Assembly (NCBI GenBank): GCA_017590115.1
Contig: JAGGNK010010337.1
Coordinates: 5,407,679-5,471,678 of the forward strand
Length of the DNA stretch: 64,000 nt
Source: Montifringilla adamsi
Lineage: Eukaryota > Chordata > Aves > Passeriformes > Passeridae
Reading direction: 5' to 3'
The notes below the pieces were generated by a model, which saw only the letters and a list, made by a program, of their open reading frames with translations, made no database searches and was not told where the DNA came from. Shown here piece after piece: positions 1 through 11,005 of the stretch. How positions within the stretch are numbered: the stretch's first letter is position 1; each line of letters opens with the position of its first letter. The position numbers and the translations under genes were made by a program.

Positions 1-104
1 CTTACACACTCCTGGGATTTGTTTCTTTGTCTTTTAAATAATACGATATACATAATCCTAAACTGGGCCAGTTTCCCACCCCATCACACAAGCTTTGTGC
101 CTGT

Positions 105-178
105 AGGGCTCAGCTGAAGTCAATGGTGTTAATGTTGACATAAAATCATGGTGACCAAGTGGGAAATTAGGCCCGTAA
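105..178. repeat. Old interspersed repeat fragment, sauropsid type
   Basis: The stretch contains 'gctgaagtcaatggtgtta', followed about 45 bases later by 'ggaaattaggccc'. This pairing of a 'tgaagtcaatgg' word and a terminal 'aggccc' word resembles short, imperfectly palindromic repeats that are common in turtle, crocodilian and bird DNA. I do not assign a family name. The copy is diverged and its borders are approximate. It shows no coding potential. Confidence 0.4.
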
Positions 179-2650
179 TACTTGATTGTCTTTTGCAAAA
201 ATTTTCTAAATGGTCTTAATGGTTTTGTTTGTGGTATGTGTTGCTCACTCCTGATTGTACTTCTGCCAAGTTGTACTTTTAACTATAAACACTGGCCTCT
301 CAGAAAATTTGAAGTAAAGCAAACCAGAAAAGATGTTCAAAATAATGCTACAACCTAATTTAATTTATCCCTTGGTAATTGCATTTGTAGATAATGAACA
401 ACGCAAACAAAACAGAACCCAAGCCCTTCCAGCCTTGCAATTGCTTTCACATGTGGGCACAGCAGTTACAGCCAGCATATGGTTAAGTCTGTCTGCATCA
501 GAAGTGTTTGGAAGATGGGGGGCAATTTGAGGTGACTCCAGCCTTGGATCTCTGCTTGTAGGTGCCACCTATAGAACATTATCACATCTGCCCACCTTGG
601 TGAGCCCACCCAGTCAGAACTTCATTTTTTCTGCAATCCCCATCCTTAATTCTTCCAGTATCAATCGATCTACTCCACATGTCAATCCCGGAGGAAATAT
701 AGCTGGGTGACTGCTTGCCAAATTCAATTAACCATGCAATTGTAGTCCTGTCTCCTGGCCCTGTTCCAGTAAGATATTTGCATGCTCTCTTGATTTTAAT
801 CTCATGATGTGCTCCAAGTAAATCCTGTTGAATTTAGGCCGCTGTTTGCAAATGCTACAGGAACTTTACAGATGTGTTTGACATGCCGTTATTACGTGAA
901 TGGTTTCTTTGGCTGTTTCTCAGTCTTTGGGCTTGTTGTAAACTATGCTGCCTGACTGCAGTTCAACTATTTGTTGTTGCCTTTTTTTTTTTTTTTTGTT
1001 AATTTTCATTTGTACTCTTCTTGATGAGTTTCTGCGTGTGTCCCTGTTTACCTCCGTCACGAGGCAGAGCTTCTCTGCTTTGATTCGAGGAGTCTGGAAC
1101 CCACAAGCAGCACTCAAAACCAGCTATGCAAACCCCTCACTGCACAGATTTGCACAAGTGTTTGTCCCACAGTTCACATTTACACTAGTATCTGCAACGT
1201 GTCCCCATCCTCTGAATATTTCAGCAAGTGTTGTTGTACCTGCCTGAGCGCTTGCCAGAAGAAATCAGTTGGAGAATCACTGCTGGTGCCAAAATAAACT
1301 CATGGTTTTTATTTGAGGGAGGACTTGTAAATAGTATTTTTCTAGCATTCACCCATTTCTAAGTGGAACTCCCTGTATGATGAATGCTGTTTACAGCGCA
1401 GCTCTGTTGTGAAACAGGGAAAAAAAAAAAGGCAGATTCTTGCACTTGCTGGCAGCACGCCAATGCAGTGGAGGAAGATACATCCCCTCCTGCTGTCACT
1501 CCATTTCTTGCCCCATTTCTTGCTCTGCTTCACACTCAAAGCCCACATGGATACACAGGATTTTTATGCTCTGGGAATGGCAAATTTTAAGAAAGATGAA
1601 TGGGGAAGTCCTAATCTGGGTGGAGAAATTTTGGTATTTTCTCTATAAGCCTGGCCCTGTTTTCACCACTTAAAGAGCCATTAAAGGAGGTTGTACACCC
1701 TGCAAGGAATGATAAGCCAAGTCAAAGACAGGAAAAGCTCCTCCTTAAGTAAGGGAAATGCAGGTATCAGATGAATTTCTGAAAAGCATCTCTTCCTAGG
1801 TCAGCAATGGAGCTGCAGTGCCAGGAGGGGCTCAGGAGTGGGTCAGAACCTGGTTCAGCACAGGAGGAAAGCAGGCCAGAGAGCCAGAAGCCCCATCTCC
1901 ACCACTTTGTCTCTCCAGGTAATTGTGGATTCTTCTACACACACCAAGAAACCCACACTTTGCAGTGATGAAATCACACATTTCTCCCACAAGTAAAAAT
2001 TTTTCTTTCTGCTTTTTCCCATTTTTACTGTGTTTACAGTGAAAGGGAAGTCTCTTTGCAGATGGAGCGTAGGAATGGGAGAGCTGTGTGTCTCTGCAAG
2101 AGCCACATAGTCCTACTGAAATCCTGCACCTTCAACCATTCAAGACCTGCTGTTTTTCTCTCCATGCCATCCTCAGAGACGAGGAAAAAAAAACATCTGG
2201 AAGCTACTGGTGGCTCCATGGTGGTTTGGAAAGTTAAAGGAGGTGAAGAATTATACAGAAATGCAAGCTCAGTTAAGGCCAACACTGAAATCGAGAGCAA
2301 CTCTGGCAGTGTGAATGGCATCACTCTTATTTCTAAGACTTGAAGCTGCTTTTGGTCCAAGGTCTGACCCCTCCCCCTTGCTCCATCAGTTTTCATGTCT
2401 TAAATGAGAGCTAGGTGTGAGTGTCTTTTTCTCTGTGGAGTCCATTTGTTCCCAGGCTGGAAAGTAGTTGCCAGCTTTAGAGACACTTTAACCCTCTTTT
2501 TCCATTTGAGGTATGTCCTCTCTTCACCCACACTGCTTTGCTTTGTTTTCGGTTTTCTTCATTCCCGTTTTTAAAGCTGATTACTTCCTTTGCTGCATTA
2601 GCTGTTCACCTGTTCCTCTGACTGAGGAATGGCTTAAACACTCTTTTGAC
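179..2650. other. Unique non-coding tract, no gene recognised
   Basis: Only short, overlapping open frames on both strands are present, none with a recognisable domain. The tract includes a 16-base T run at 982-997 and an A run near 1420-1430. The part from about 660 to 930 is free of obvious repeats and AT-rich, so a non-coding regulatory role cannot be excluded. I see no promoter, splice pattern or RNA gene that I would call. Confidence 0.7.
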
Positions 2651-2659
2651 ATAGTCCCT

Positions 2660-2995
2660 TGAAAACGGGTTGCATGGCTGCGGTCAATGAACATAGCGTG
2701 GGAAAAACACATTAATACTTTCACCAGTAACACTGAGGATGGCTATAAATAAACCCTTCATTACAGTATTTATATATTATTACATCATGCAACCACTTAA
2801 ACCAGAGAGCAATTGGAAGTGCTGAATAATGCAAGGACAATCGCCTCTACATTAGTTCCACTGTCATTGGCATTATGTGTTTCCTGGTGACATCGCCGCG
2901 CTCGTTGCTTCACCCAGTGTTGCGTGACATTGGTGGTGACGTTAGAGCATCAACGGGCCCTCTGCAAATGACAGACAGCACTTTGCACGACACAT
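2660..2995. other. Possible conserved non-coding tract with small CpG cluster
   Basis: An AT-rich, repeat-free stretch (about 2700-2880) runs into a short block with eight CpG dinucleotides between 2894 and 2989, in a window where CpG is otherwise scarce. This combination is typical of vertebrate conserved non-coding elements or small regulatory islands. No comparison with another genome was possible, so this is inference from texture only. No open frame here looks like protein. Confidence 0.2.
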
Positions 2996-3475
2996 GTAGC
3001 CTGGTGTTATATAATAAGGGTGTTCCACTGGAGAATTTTGGCAGCATATGTTCTTTTTCTGAGTGTTTCATTCAAGCCAAGTGTCTCTTTCTCGAAGGTT
3101 TTCTTTAAAGCAGTGGGCCTATGCTGCAAGGGCCCAGAACCCTCCATGCATGAAGGAGGGAGATTTGCATCGCAGTGATCCACCATGCATCTTAGGAATC
3201 GCCCCATGTGGTGCTGATGAGACATGTTGGTTCCCCGGTGGGTCCTGCCTTCTCCAGGTAGAGCCAGAGGCATAGCCGAGAGAGATGGTAGGAGCAGGAA
3301 ACTGGAGATGCTCAGAGCCTGGCAAGAAGGGATTTCAGTGGTGATACTCACACTCGTGTCATCTGAATCCAGTTATGGGGCATACAGAGGATTTCCTCCC
3401 AGAATGAATCAGATTACTTATATGTGTTTTCAAATCACACAGAAGTATCATAATTCTTCTGAGATTTTTTTGTTG

Positions 3476-3531
3476 TTGTTGCTGCTCTTCTTCCTTTTTC
3501 TTTCTTTTGTTGCTGCTCTTCTTCCTTTTTC
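3476..3531. repeat. Imperfect tandem duplication, 25-bp pyrimidine-rich unit
   Basis: A 25-base unit ending in 'gctgctcttcttcctttttc' occurs at 3476-3500 and again, identical, at 3507-3531. The copies are separated by six pyrimidine-rich bases, giving a 31-base period. It is preceded by a short GTT repeat. This is simple replication-slippage structure in a T/C-rich tract and has no coding content. Confidence 0.85.
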
Positions 3532-4100
3532 AAAACACTTTTCGGAGTGGGTAGATCATGGTTGGTGTGACTGTGCTTAGACCATGGCTGAGTAAGATTT
3601 CTTGCTGACTGTGGATTTCAGTTTCCCCAGTTTTGATATGCTTCCCCTTAAGGAAGCCCAGCAAAACAAAACCCCTTTCTCTTGGCTTGAATGTCTTGCT
3701 GCTGGGTTTTCGTGGCAGGGACGCTCATCTCAATTACACTGTGGTCAGCAGCATTCAGTGCCTCACTGATCGTCACTTGTCAAACGAGCTCCTGTGTGGC
3801 ACAGAAGACTGTGGAGAGTCTGAAGGATCTACACCACAGTGCTTGGAAGGGGCTGCTTCCAGAAGAAGTCATTTCAGATGTTGAGAAATCTCATCTCCAG
3901 ACCTTGTCCTCACATGACATATGACCAATTTCTGCACAAAGATCTGCAGTTGACTTTTATTACAGCTCTGATTTAGCTGCTTCTTTGATTTATCGCAACA
4001 ATGCACATTCAATATCTTTCTTCTGATGTGGAGGCCAGAAGTATAACTCTGCTCATATGTTTGTATTCTCAGGACTTCAGATTTTGCAGATTCAGAAACT

Positions 4101-4425
4101 CATTCATAGAATCACAGGATTTAAGGCCAGAAGGAACCATGAGAACATCTGGTATGACTTCCTATATTTCAAAGCCATTCAGTTGCAGTCAATTAGCCCA
4201 GTACCGAGCCCAGTAGCTTTGCTGCATCTTCCAGAAAAGCATCCAGCTCCGGACATACCAATATATGGGAATATGAACACATCAGAAGTTGGAGACTCAT
4301 CAAATTGCTTGATTTTGAAGCTCACATTAATTTAAAAATGTGCTTAATTTCTAATCCACTTTTGTTTGGCTTCACATGTAGCCATCAGCTTTACACTTTT
4401 CTCTGCTTCATAACTGAGCGGCATT
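4101..4425 (-). mobile_element. CR1 LINE, truncated 3' end, antisense
   Basis: The left edge reads 'catagaatcacaggatttaa' (4105-4124), the reverse complement of the CR1 3' terminus, whose 8-base tail repeats are variants of ATTCTATG. It is followed by 'ggccagaaggaacca', the antisense CR1 3' untranslated pattern. Further matches to the old sauropsid CR1 3' region continue through 'cttccagaaaagcatccag' and 'aaaaatgtgcttaatttct' to roughly 4425. The element lies on the minus strand, is 5' truncated as most CR1 copies are, and carries no open reading frame. Its divergence suggests an ancient insertion predating modern birds. The right border is uncertain. Confidence 0.8.
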
Positions 4426-6900
4426 GCCTGACGCCCTACATCCTTCAAAGCTTGGATTTGGGTTTTTTTAAATCTTGGCACCTGGACAAAAAGTTGATAT
4501 ATAGGAAGTATTTGTGAGTCAACTTTGTTGCAGTTTTAGCTATTAAAAAACTTTTCAAACTGTTGTTTGCATTATCATTTGTCCTTAACTAATACAGAAA
4601 AAATTCACTGGGGATATTAAGAAAATATTTTCCAAAATACTTTCATTTAGAAAAATGAAGAGAAATTGAACTTGCTGATGTAAAAACCAGACAGACATTT
4701 CTTGCTGAAACAAGGGCTCTGACCAGCCTTGCCAAAGGACTTCTGAACACTTCGCCCATCTCTCTGCACAGATGTGTTGTACATTACTACACTCTCTCCA
4801 TCCCCTTTAGACATGGAGATAGACAGATAGATCTGTATTTCACACCATCAAGGCATATTTTCCATCTTTTAAACTATTTGTGCATACTTATTCTACATCC
4901 TTTCTATTTTTCAGCAGCTATACCATTCACTGGAACTCCTGATCCTGAAGAGCTTGATCATGGCAGTTGCTTGTCCTTCTGGATATTTGTCAAGGACATA
5001 CTTTCCTCACCATTGCAAATTTACACCAGAAGCTTTTAAGTTTTGCTTCCTTCCCCTTTTTAAGTGAGCAGAAATTTTAATGATACACAAATGGCCTTCT
5101 GAAAGAGGCTCATTTCAACTTTCATTTTCTGAACTTTATGACTTTCTGCACTCCAAGTGTCTTTGGTTTTCATTAATTTTAGGGTACTCAATAAATAGCA
5201 GTGGAAGAACTGGGAAGCATCAGATACTTGTCTCACATGGAGTTCTCCATCTTTTGCAGTACAAGAAATACAAGAAAGCTGCTGTTTGGGCTGAGGAATG
5301 CAGTAGCAGGACACTGGCAGGGAAAAATGCCAGTGGAATGTGGGTACCACCTATCCACTGTGTTGCTAATATTGTAGGTTTTACCTCTGGGCCTGAAGAG
5401 CAACTTAATCTGTGTGGCTGAAAGTTGTGCTCTGAACTTGTTTTGGAGAGCTGGTGGGTGATTCTGAAGCTAAGGAATGTGGCTGTGTCTCACATTAAAA
5501 GCATCCAGGCTGGGGTTGTTGGCCCCCCAGGAACCACAGAGTGTGGAAGGGGGAGAAAAATCATTAATATTAATAGCACCAGCCTTGGAGGAGCACCCCA
5601 GGGCTCCATCAGTGAGGACAATGCCAGCATGCAAGGTGTGGAGCAAACCAGAACACTGTCCCTTTGCTTGAGGACAACCAAAAGACAGATGTACCTGAGC
5701 ACACAGTTACTGCACCTTTTGAAGACTTCTGGAAACGAGCTATCACTTCTGTGGGGGCATTTTGGCAACTGAGGGTATCCAAAAGGCTACGAAAAATGAG
5801 ACCTTCTCTGAAACAACATTTTTGCTGGTAGGAGGAGGGTGTTTGGGCAGAGGCACTCTGGTTGCTTGTAAAAAACTAGAAGAATGTAAAGTCTGCTGCA
5901 AAGCCTGTCAATTTTGGAAGATTCTGACCTCCTTCTTTCTGGGTTTTTACACTGTTCCATCATTTATGAAATAGCTACACATCCCATGCTGCTGATATAT
6001 CACCCCCCCCCGGATTCTGCCAGATTTGCTGGGAAGGAGCTGAAGTCCAAAAGAAAATTAGAGGAGCTGAAGGAGTGAGCCACAGGGGAAACCTCTGGTA
6101 AAGGAAGGAGTTATCCTGCTTTCCTTTATCCACACTTATTCTCTGAGTCTTGCAACAGCCATGGTAGACAATAGCAAGCTGGCCAGAGTAGTGACCCACT
6201 CCTGTAGATCTCCAAATATCAAAAGCATTTTGGTGTTGGTGTGCAGGCTCAGCCCTTCCTTCACTAAAAAAAAGAGCAAAAAAGGAAAAAGGTATAATAC
6301 TGCTGTGAGGGAGCCAAAGGTGATTTTTCTTTTTTTTCTTGGCCCTCTTGTCACTTCTGTGGGAACCCAGCAGTATTGTTTCCAGAAGGCTTGGTCTCTG
6401 TCACCCAAGTGTTTGGCATGTTTGGGGACACCCTTACTACTTCCCTTTCCTCCCCTGCAGAAGAGTCCAACTCAGCTTTGACCACAAAGCCCAGGAGGCC
6501 TTGGAGTTTGTCTGAAACAAAAGAAAAAGATTGCGAAAGGCAGTGGTGTCAAATAATGCTTCCATTTAGTAGGAATTTTGCTCCCCTTGCATTCCCAGGC
6601 AGCACCTGCTGTGTGAGGCTCTTGGCCAGCTCCTCTGAGCCTCTGTGGTAAAACAAACAAAAACAGCAGGGAAAAAAATTCCTCTTTATAACGCCTGTTA
6701 TCCTCAGGCTACCTTCCAACGCTGCCTTGCCTCCCCATGTTGACTGTACTCTCCAGGGAAACAGGCTACTACGGGGCCAGAAAGCCTTGTGCAAATGGGC
6801 AGTTGAGCAACGGAGGAAGAGACCCTGTCTTATTGAAAACAAGACTGTTTTCCTTCTTTTCCTTCATGTCTAAATGCAGAAGGGTCCTGATTGTTGTCCC
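4426..6900. other. Unique non-coding tract, no gene recognised
   Basis: There is no repeat family, RNA gene or coding exon that I can support. Open frames of 60-115 codons occur on both strands and overlap one another, which is expected by chance at this length. A run of nine C occurs at 6003-6011. Confidence 0.7.
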
Positions 6901-6910
6901 TGCCAAAATT

Positions 6911-6969
6911 AAAAAAAAAAAAAATTAAAAAAAAAAAAAAAAAAAAAAGGGTCTCGGTTTTTTTCCCCC

Positions 6970-7025
<56 letters not shown>
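6911..7025. repeat. Stacked homopolymers ending in a 55-A run
   Basis: In order: 14 A (6911-6924), TT, 22 A (6927-6948), GGG, TCTCGG, 7 T (6958-6964), 6 C (6965-6970) and 55 uninterrupted A (6971-7025). The sequence on the right resumes abruptly with ordinary complexity. An intact 55-base homopolymer next to T and C runs is unusual in a bird genome. It could be a young or expanded A tract, a poor-quality join, or a polymerase artefact. Apparent poly-F or poly-K open frames across it are meaningless. Confidence 0.95.
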
Positions 7026-7028
<3 letters not shown>

Positions 7029-10000
7029 AAAACACCCTGACATGTTGTTACTTCCATAGCAAAAGCAATTAGGAATCATCCTGCATTAGTGGAAAATAGA
7101 GCTGGGAAGGGATGGGTATCCTGGCTGGAGGGGCAGGGGAACATATCTTTGTAGATGTTTACAGTTCCCTGTTCAGCCCTTTTTATCCACTATTCCTTCT
7201 TACATGTCTTAGCATTCCAAGGCTCTTCAGAAGTTGTTTTCTGTTTCGAAGCATGGTGGAACTGGCTGTGCTGGAGGTTATTTTGTCTGGGGACTGGCAC
7301 AAATGGCCCACTTGCTTTTTACCTGCTCAGCCTTCAGCTCTGCCACACCACCAGTGTTGCTGGTGGGGGCTTGTGCAACCTTCAGGAACCAGGTTAACCT
7401 CTCACAAGAGTTTGACGACATCTTTCTCACCTCACACTTCCCCTGCAATCCCTGCTTGCTCTGCACGTGCTCAGCTGAGGAAGGAAAAAGACATTAACCT
7501 TAGTTTTGATCCCACCTTAAAGCAACATCTTGCAGATAAGTCTGGTAGCCCTGTCCCAGGGCAGAGATTCACAGGCTGCTGTGATCCCCTGGCCTGACCT
7601 TAGGAGTTGTAGGCATCACTTCAATTTCTGTAGCAGAAAGCTTATGTCTCTTATTAACACTGGAATTTCCATGAGTGCCACTGCTGAAGAAAGTCCCAAG
7701 CCACCTGCCATAGTCCACTGCTCATGCTCACAGAGGCAAACATCCCATCCCTAGAGCATGTCCCCAGCACTGGGTTCTTCACTAAACAGCCACCCCCTGG
7801 TTGTGATTCGTCCTCCTGACCCCTTTCCTCCCTCTATACCCCTAAAGCCAAGCACAGCACATCGGCTTTTCCCGTGACTTTGCAATTTCAGGCCAGAGTT
7901 AGCATTAAACTGGCCAGAATGGTGCAAGGAGCCTGGATAATTACTGCTGGAATTGTGCTGCATAGCCCCCGTGTAACAAACTTGCCTCAAATAACCCAGC
8001 TTGAATGTCAGAGTCCGTGCCGTATTGTGTTTCACATTGTGGCTGTGGGAGCGCTTCCCCAGCAGGAATCAGGGTAACAAATCCCTTGCTCTCGCAGGAG
8101 GGCCCCATGAAATGAATGATTCTGGATCTCACGCTCCTGAGGAGGTCTCGGTTACTCCAGCAGTTGCTGCTCATAGCGGGAGCGACCATAGGGGACAGAA
8201 TGAGGGAAGGGTGGTTTGGCAGGCTTTGCTGTATCATCAGCCAGTGTCAGAGCAGGAAGGAGCACCAGGGCTCTGCTCTCCCCTCCAATCCATACTTTTG
8301 CATAGATGTTAAACTAAAAAGAAACTTAAAAAAACCCCAAAAACGGAGAGTGGATAAACCCTGAGGCTTAGATTGAATCAAATATATCTGCTTGAAATCT
8401 TGCACAGCTGCTGGTGCAGGAGGTTCCCAGTTTCTCTCAGCTCAGCCTTACCTGTGAGCAGCACCAATATCAGTACGTTTATGGGGTGGCAAAAAATGAG
8501 ACATGCTTGCTCCATGAGCACCATGCCAACCCCCACCCCCCGCTCCCTCTTGGAGTAGCTTATGGCATCCCCTCTCCCAAGCCCTGTGGCTCAACACCCA
8601 GCACAGTTGCTCTCCATCCACATCAGAAACCTGAACTCCCCCATTTCTCCTTGGGAGAGGGAGTTCAGCTCCCTGAACTATCTCCAGTCTCTTCTTATCT
8701 TGCTTTCCTTGTCAGCCAGTGAACTGTGAAGTGACAGCAGAGAAAAAAATGAACTCTGACCTCATTTTTCCCCCCTACAATTAGCCAGAACTGTGCCTTT
8801 TATTTTTTTTTTCCTCCCCACTTTTTAAATGATTAATAAGACAACTTGGTCTTTAGCTTCTGCAGTGAGGCGAGTGTGCTGACAAAGCACTGCGATGCCT
8901 CTTCCAGGTCACCCGGCAGCAGGCCATGCCTTTATGAAAACATAAAAATTGGAGGGACTATTTGAAGAATTTGGAGACTGAGACACAGGAATTTCACCCT
9001 TCAGACCCTGGCAACTGCATGTCTGTGGTGGTCTCTGAGCCCCAGCGACTGCCATGGAAAGGAACAACTACTTAACCACAACCTGCAAGCTGTGAAAAAC
9101 AGACTTTTCTTCTCTTATTACATTTCCTTAAAATCTGCAGCCACTGCCCTTTACCTGTTTCTTGTGGTGATGGCCTCAGGCTGTGCAGCAAGATGGATGC
9201 AATGGCAGAACACAGATCTGTAAACACTATCAGTGGCAATGCACAGGGAGATCCTCACTCCTGCTCGCTCTGCACCTGAGCATCGCTCTTCCATATGTGC
9301 TCATCTGTCTCTTGAGTTTCCAAAGCTCCTTGCAGTGGAGAGTAGGGAGTTAAGGCCAGGTGGAGTTAATTCTTTTAGATCATCTTTCCTATTTTTGTGC
9401 CTTCTTTATGCCACCTGTTACATTTGGAGACAGAAAAAGCCTCTGTGCACACCCAGGCACTGCCAGGGTAGGAAGAACTCATCCCAGAAGGATGCTTCTG
9501 AGGGGGCAGGCAGGCAGGGGAAGGACCTTCACCAGCACAGGCACAAATGGACAAAGCACTGGAAAGCAGCACTGGGGGAAACAATTCTGCATTGGCCTCT
9601 AGTTGATGGATTAACAACTGGATTGGCTTTCTCCCCTAACAGCAGGTAGTGCCTGCCCTCCAGTCCTGTCAACTGGAAAGCATCACTTAAGGAGCTGCTT
9701 TCCACACTGCTCCCAGCAGACCCCCCTGTATTGCTGGGGCTTGAGAAAACCAATGACAGGCCAATACACGCAATACATTCAAGACATTTTAAAAGCAGAC
9801 AAGCGTTCCAGTGGAGTTTGTCAAGCTGCAGGGCTACTGCCGAAGGGGTGGTGGGGTAAGAGGTTTTTTAAAGGCATCCTTGGCATGTTAGAGAAACAAT
9901 TTGCTCTTAGCTATATCTGTGGAGTGGCGTGTAGCACAAAGGCTGTGATTCTTGTCCTATCATGATGTCCTTGTGTACCAGTTGTGGGTCACTCAGTGGG

Positions 10001-10815
10001 AAGAGAAGGCCATGCTCTTGGCTGAGGGACACACTGGAACTTCCAGGGGGACTCTGAGCAGAGTAGAAGGCAGTGGATGAGCATGGAGTCTCCTCAAGAG
10101 CCACGAATGCAATGGCAAGCCCTTCATTACAACTTTTGATACCATCCAGAGGGTAAAATGGATTTCAAAGCTGCAGCATATGCCTGAAAGAGGTGTATTC
10201 TGGAATCAAGGCTCTTGTGGTTTCACCTGAAGATGATCTGCCCCATAGGATTTTAGTGGCCTTGGTTTTGTCTGTTTCATCCCTGATTTCTGGGTGACAG
10301 GGCCTGCATTAGCCGCCACAGCCTCTGTCCACCTTTCTGCCCTTGGTGCTAACCAGCTCCAAAGTGGAGTTTCCCTGCCCTTTCCAGGAGGCCTCCCTGG
10401 CTCTTTCAACCTTTCTCACAAGAGCTGTTATCTGTCCAGATGTGAGCGAGGGGGAGGACTCCAAGAGAAGCCTTCTTCATTACCTCCAACAAACATTCCC
10501 TTTCCTTTGGCAGATGCTTCCCACTCCTCCCACTGTGCAGCTGGGACAGGGAGAAGATGTCAATATTTATGGGGCTGGTAGATATGGTCCTCAGCGTGGC
10601 CATGGAAAAGGAACAAAAACAGTTGCTGTCCCTGGACAAGCTCTCTGAACCATCAGAGATGTTCTGCTAGTTCATGTATGCCCCTTAATAAGCAAAAGCT
10701 CCCATACAATTGTTTAGCAAATGCTAGTTTCCAGTCATCATTATGAACTTTTTTACTGTAGTACCTCCCAGAAGCGAGTGCGATTGGGCTCCTGTCACAC
10801 TATGCAATCTTCAAG
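7026..10815. other. Unique non-coding tract, no gene recognised
   Basis: The longest open frame (7112-7597, plus strand, 161 codons) has no recognisable domain and overlaps other open frames, so I do not call it. No repeat family was recognised. The tract is moderately GC-balanced with T-rich patches near 8765-8830. A diffuse regulatory role is possible but nothing visible marks one. Confidence 0.65.
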
Positions 10816-10819
10816 CTGC

Positions 10820-11005
10820 CAGGGAGGCTGAATTCCTTTCTCTAGGAGTTGACAGTCCAAATAAACAAGGCAGACAAAGGAGAGGAGGGGAAACAGAAGC
10901 TCCGGGGAGGTGAAGTGAGTTGTCCAAGGTCACGCAGCAGGTCAGTGCCAAAGCTGGGAGCAGAACCCATGCTGCCAGCTCTTGCTCTCAAGTCCTATCT
11001 CCCGG
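10820..11005 (-). mobile_element. MIR-type SINE remnant, antisense
   Basis: The core reads 'gtccaaggtcacgcagcagg' (10922-10941), a clear version of the MIR core word 'cttgcccaaggtcacacagc'. It is followed by 'agctgggagcagaaccca', the MIR 'gagctgggattcgaaccca' segment. To the left, 'aaggagaggaggggaaacag' and 'gttgacagtccaaataaaca' extend the similarity toward the region that follows the core in reptile copies. The orientation is reverse complement of the MIR consensus. MIR is a tRNA-derived, long-inactive SINE, and this copy must be very old. Borders are approximate. Confidence 0.75.

Noticed and set aside
6830..7057. Open frame with a long phenylalanine run on the minus strand
   Set aside because: It is the translation of the homopolymer stack at 6911-7025.
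7112..7597. 161-codon plus-strand open frame
   Set aside because: Its sequence looks like chance translation of non-coding DNA and overlaps other open frames.
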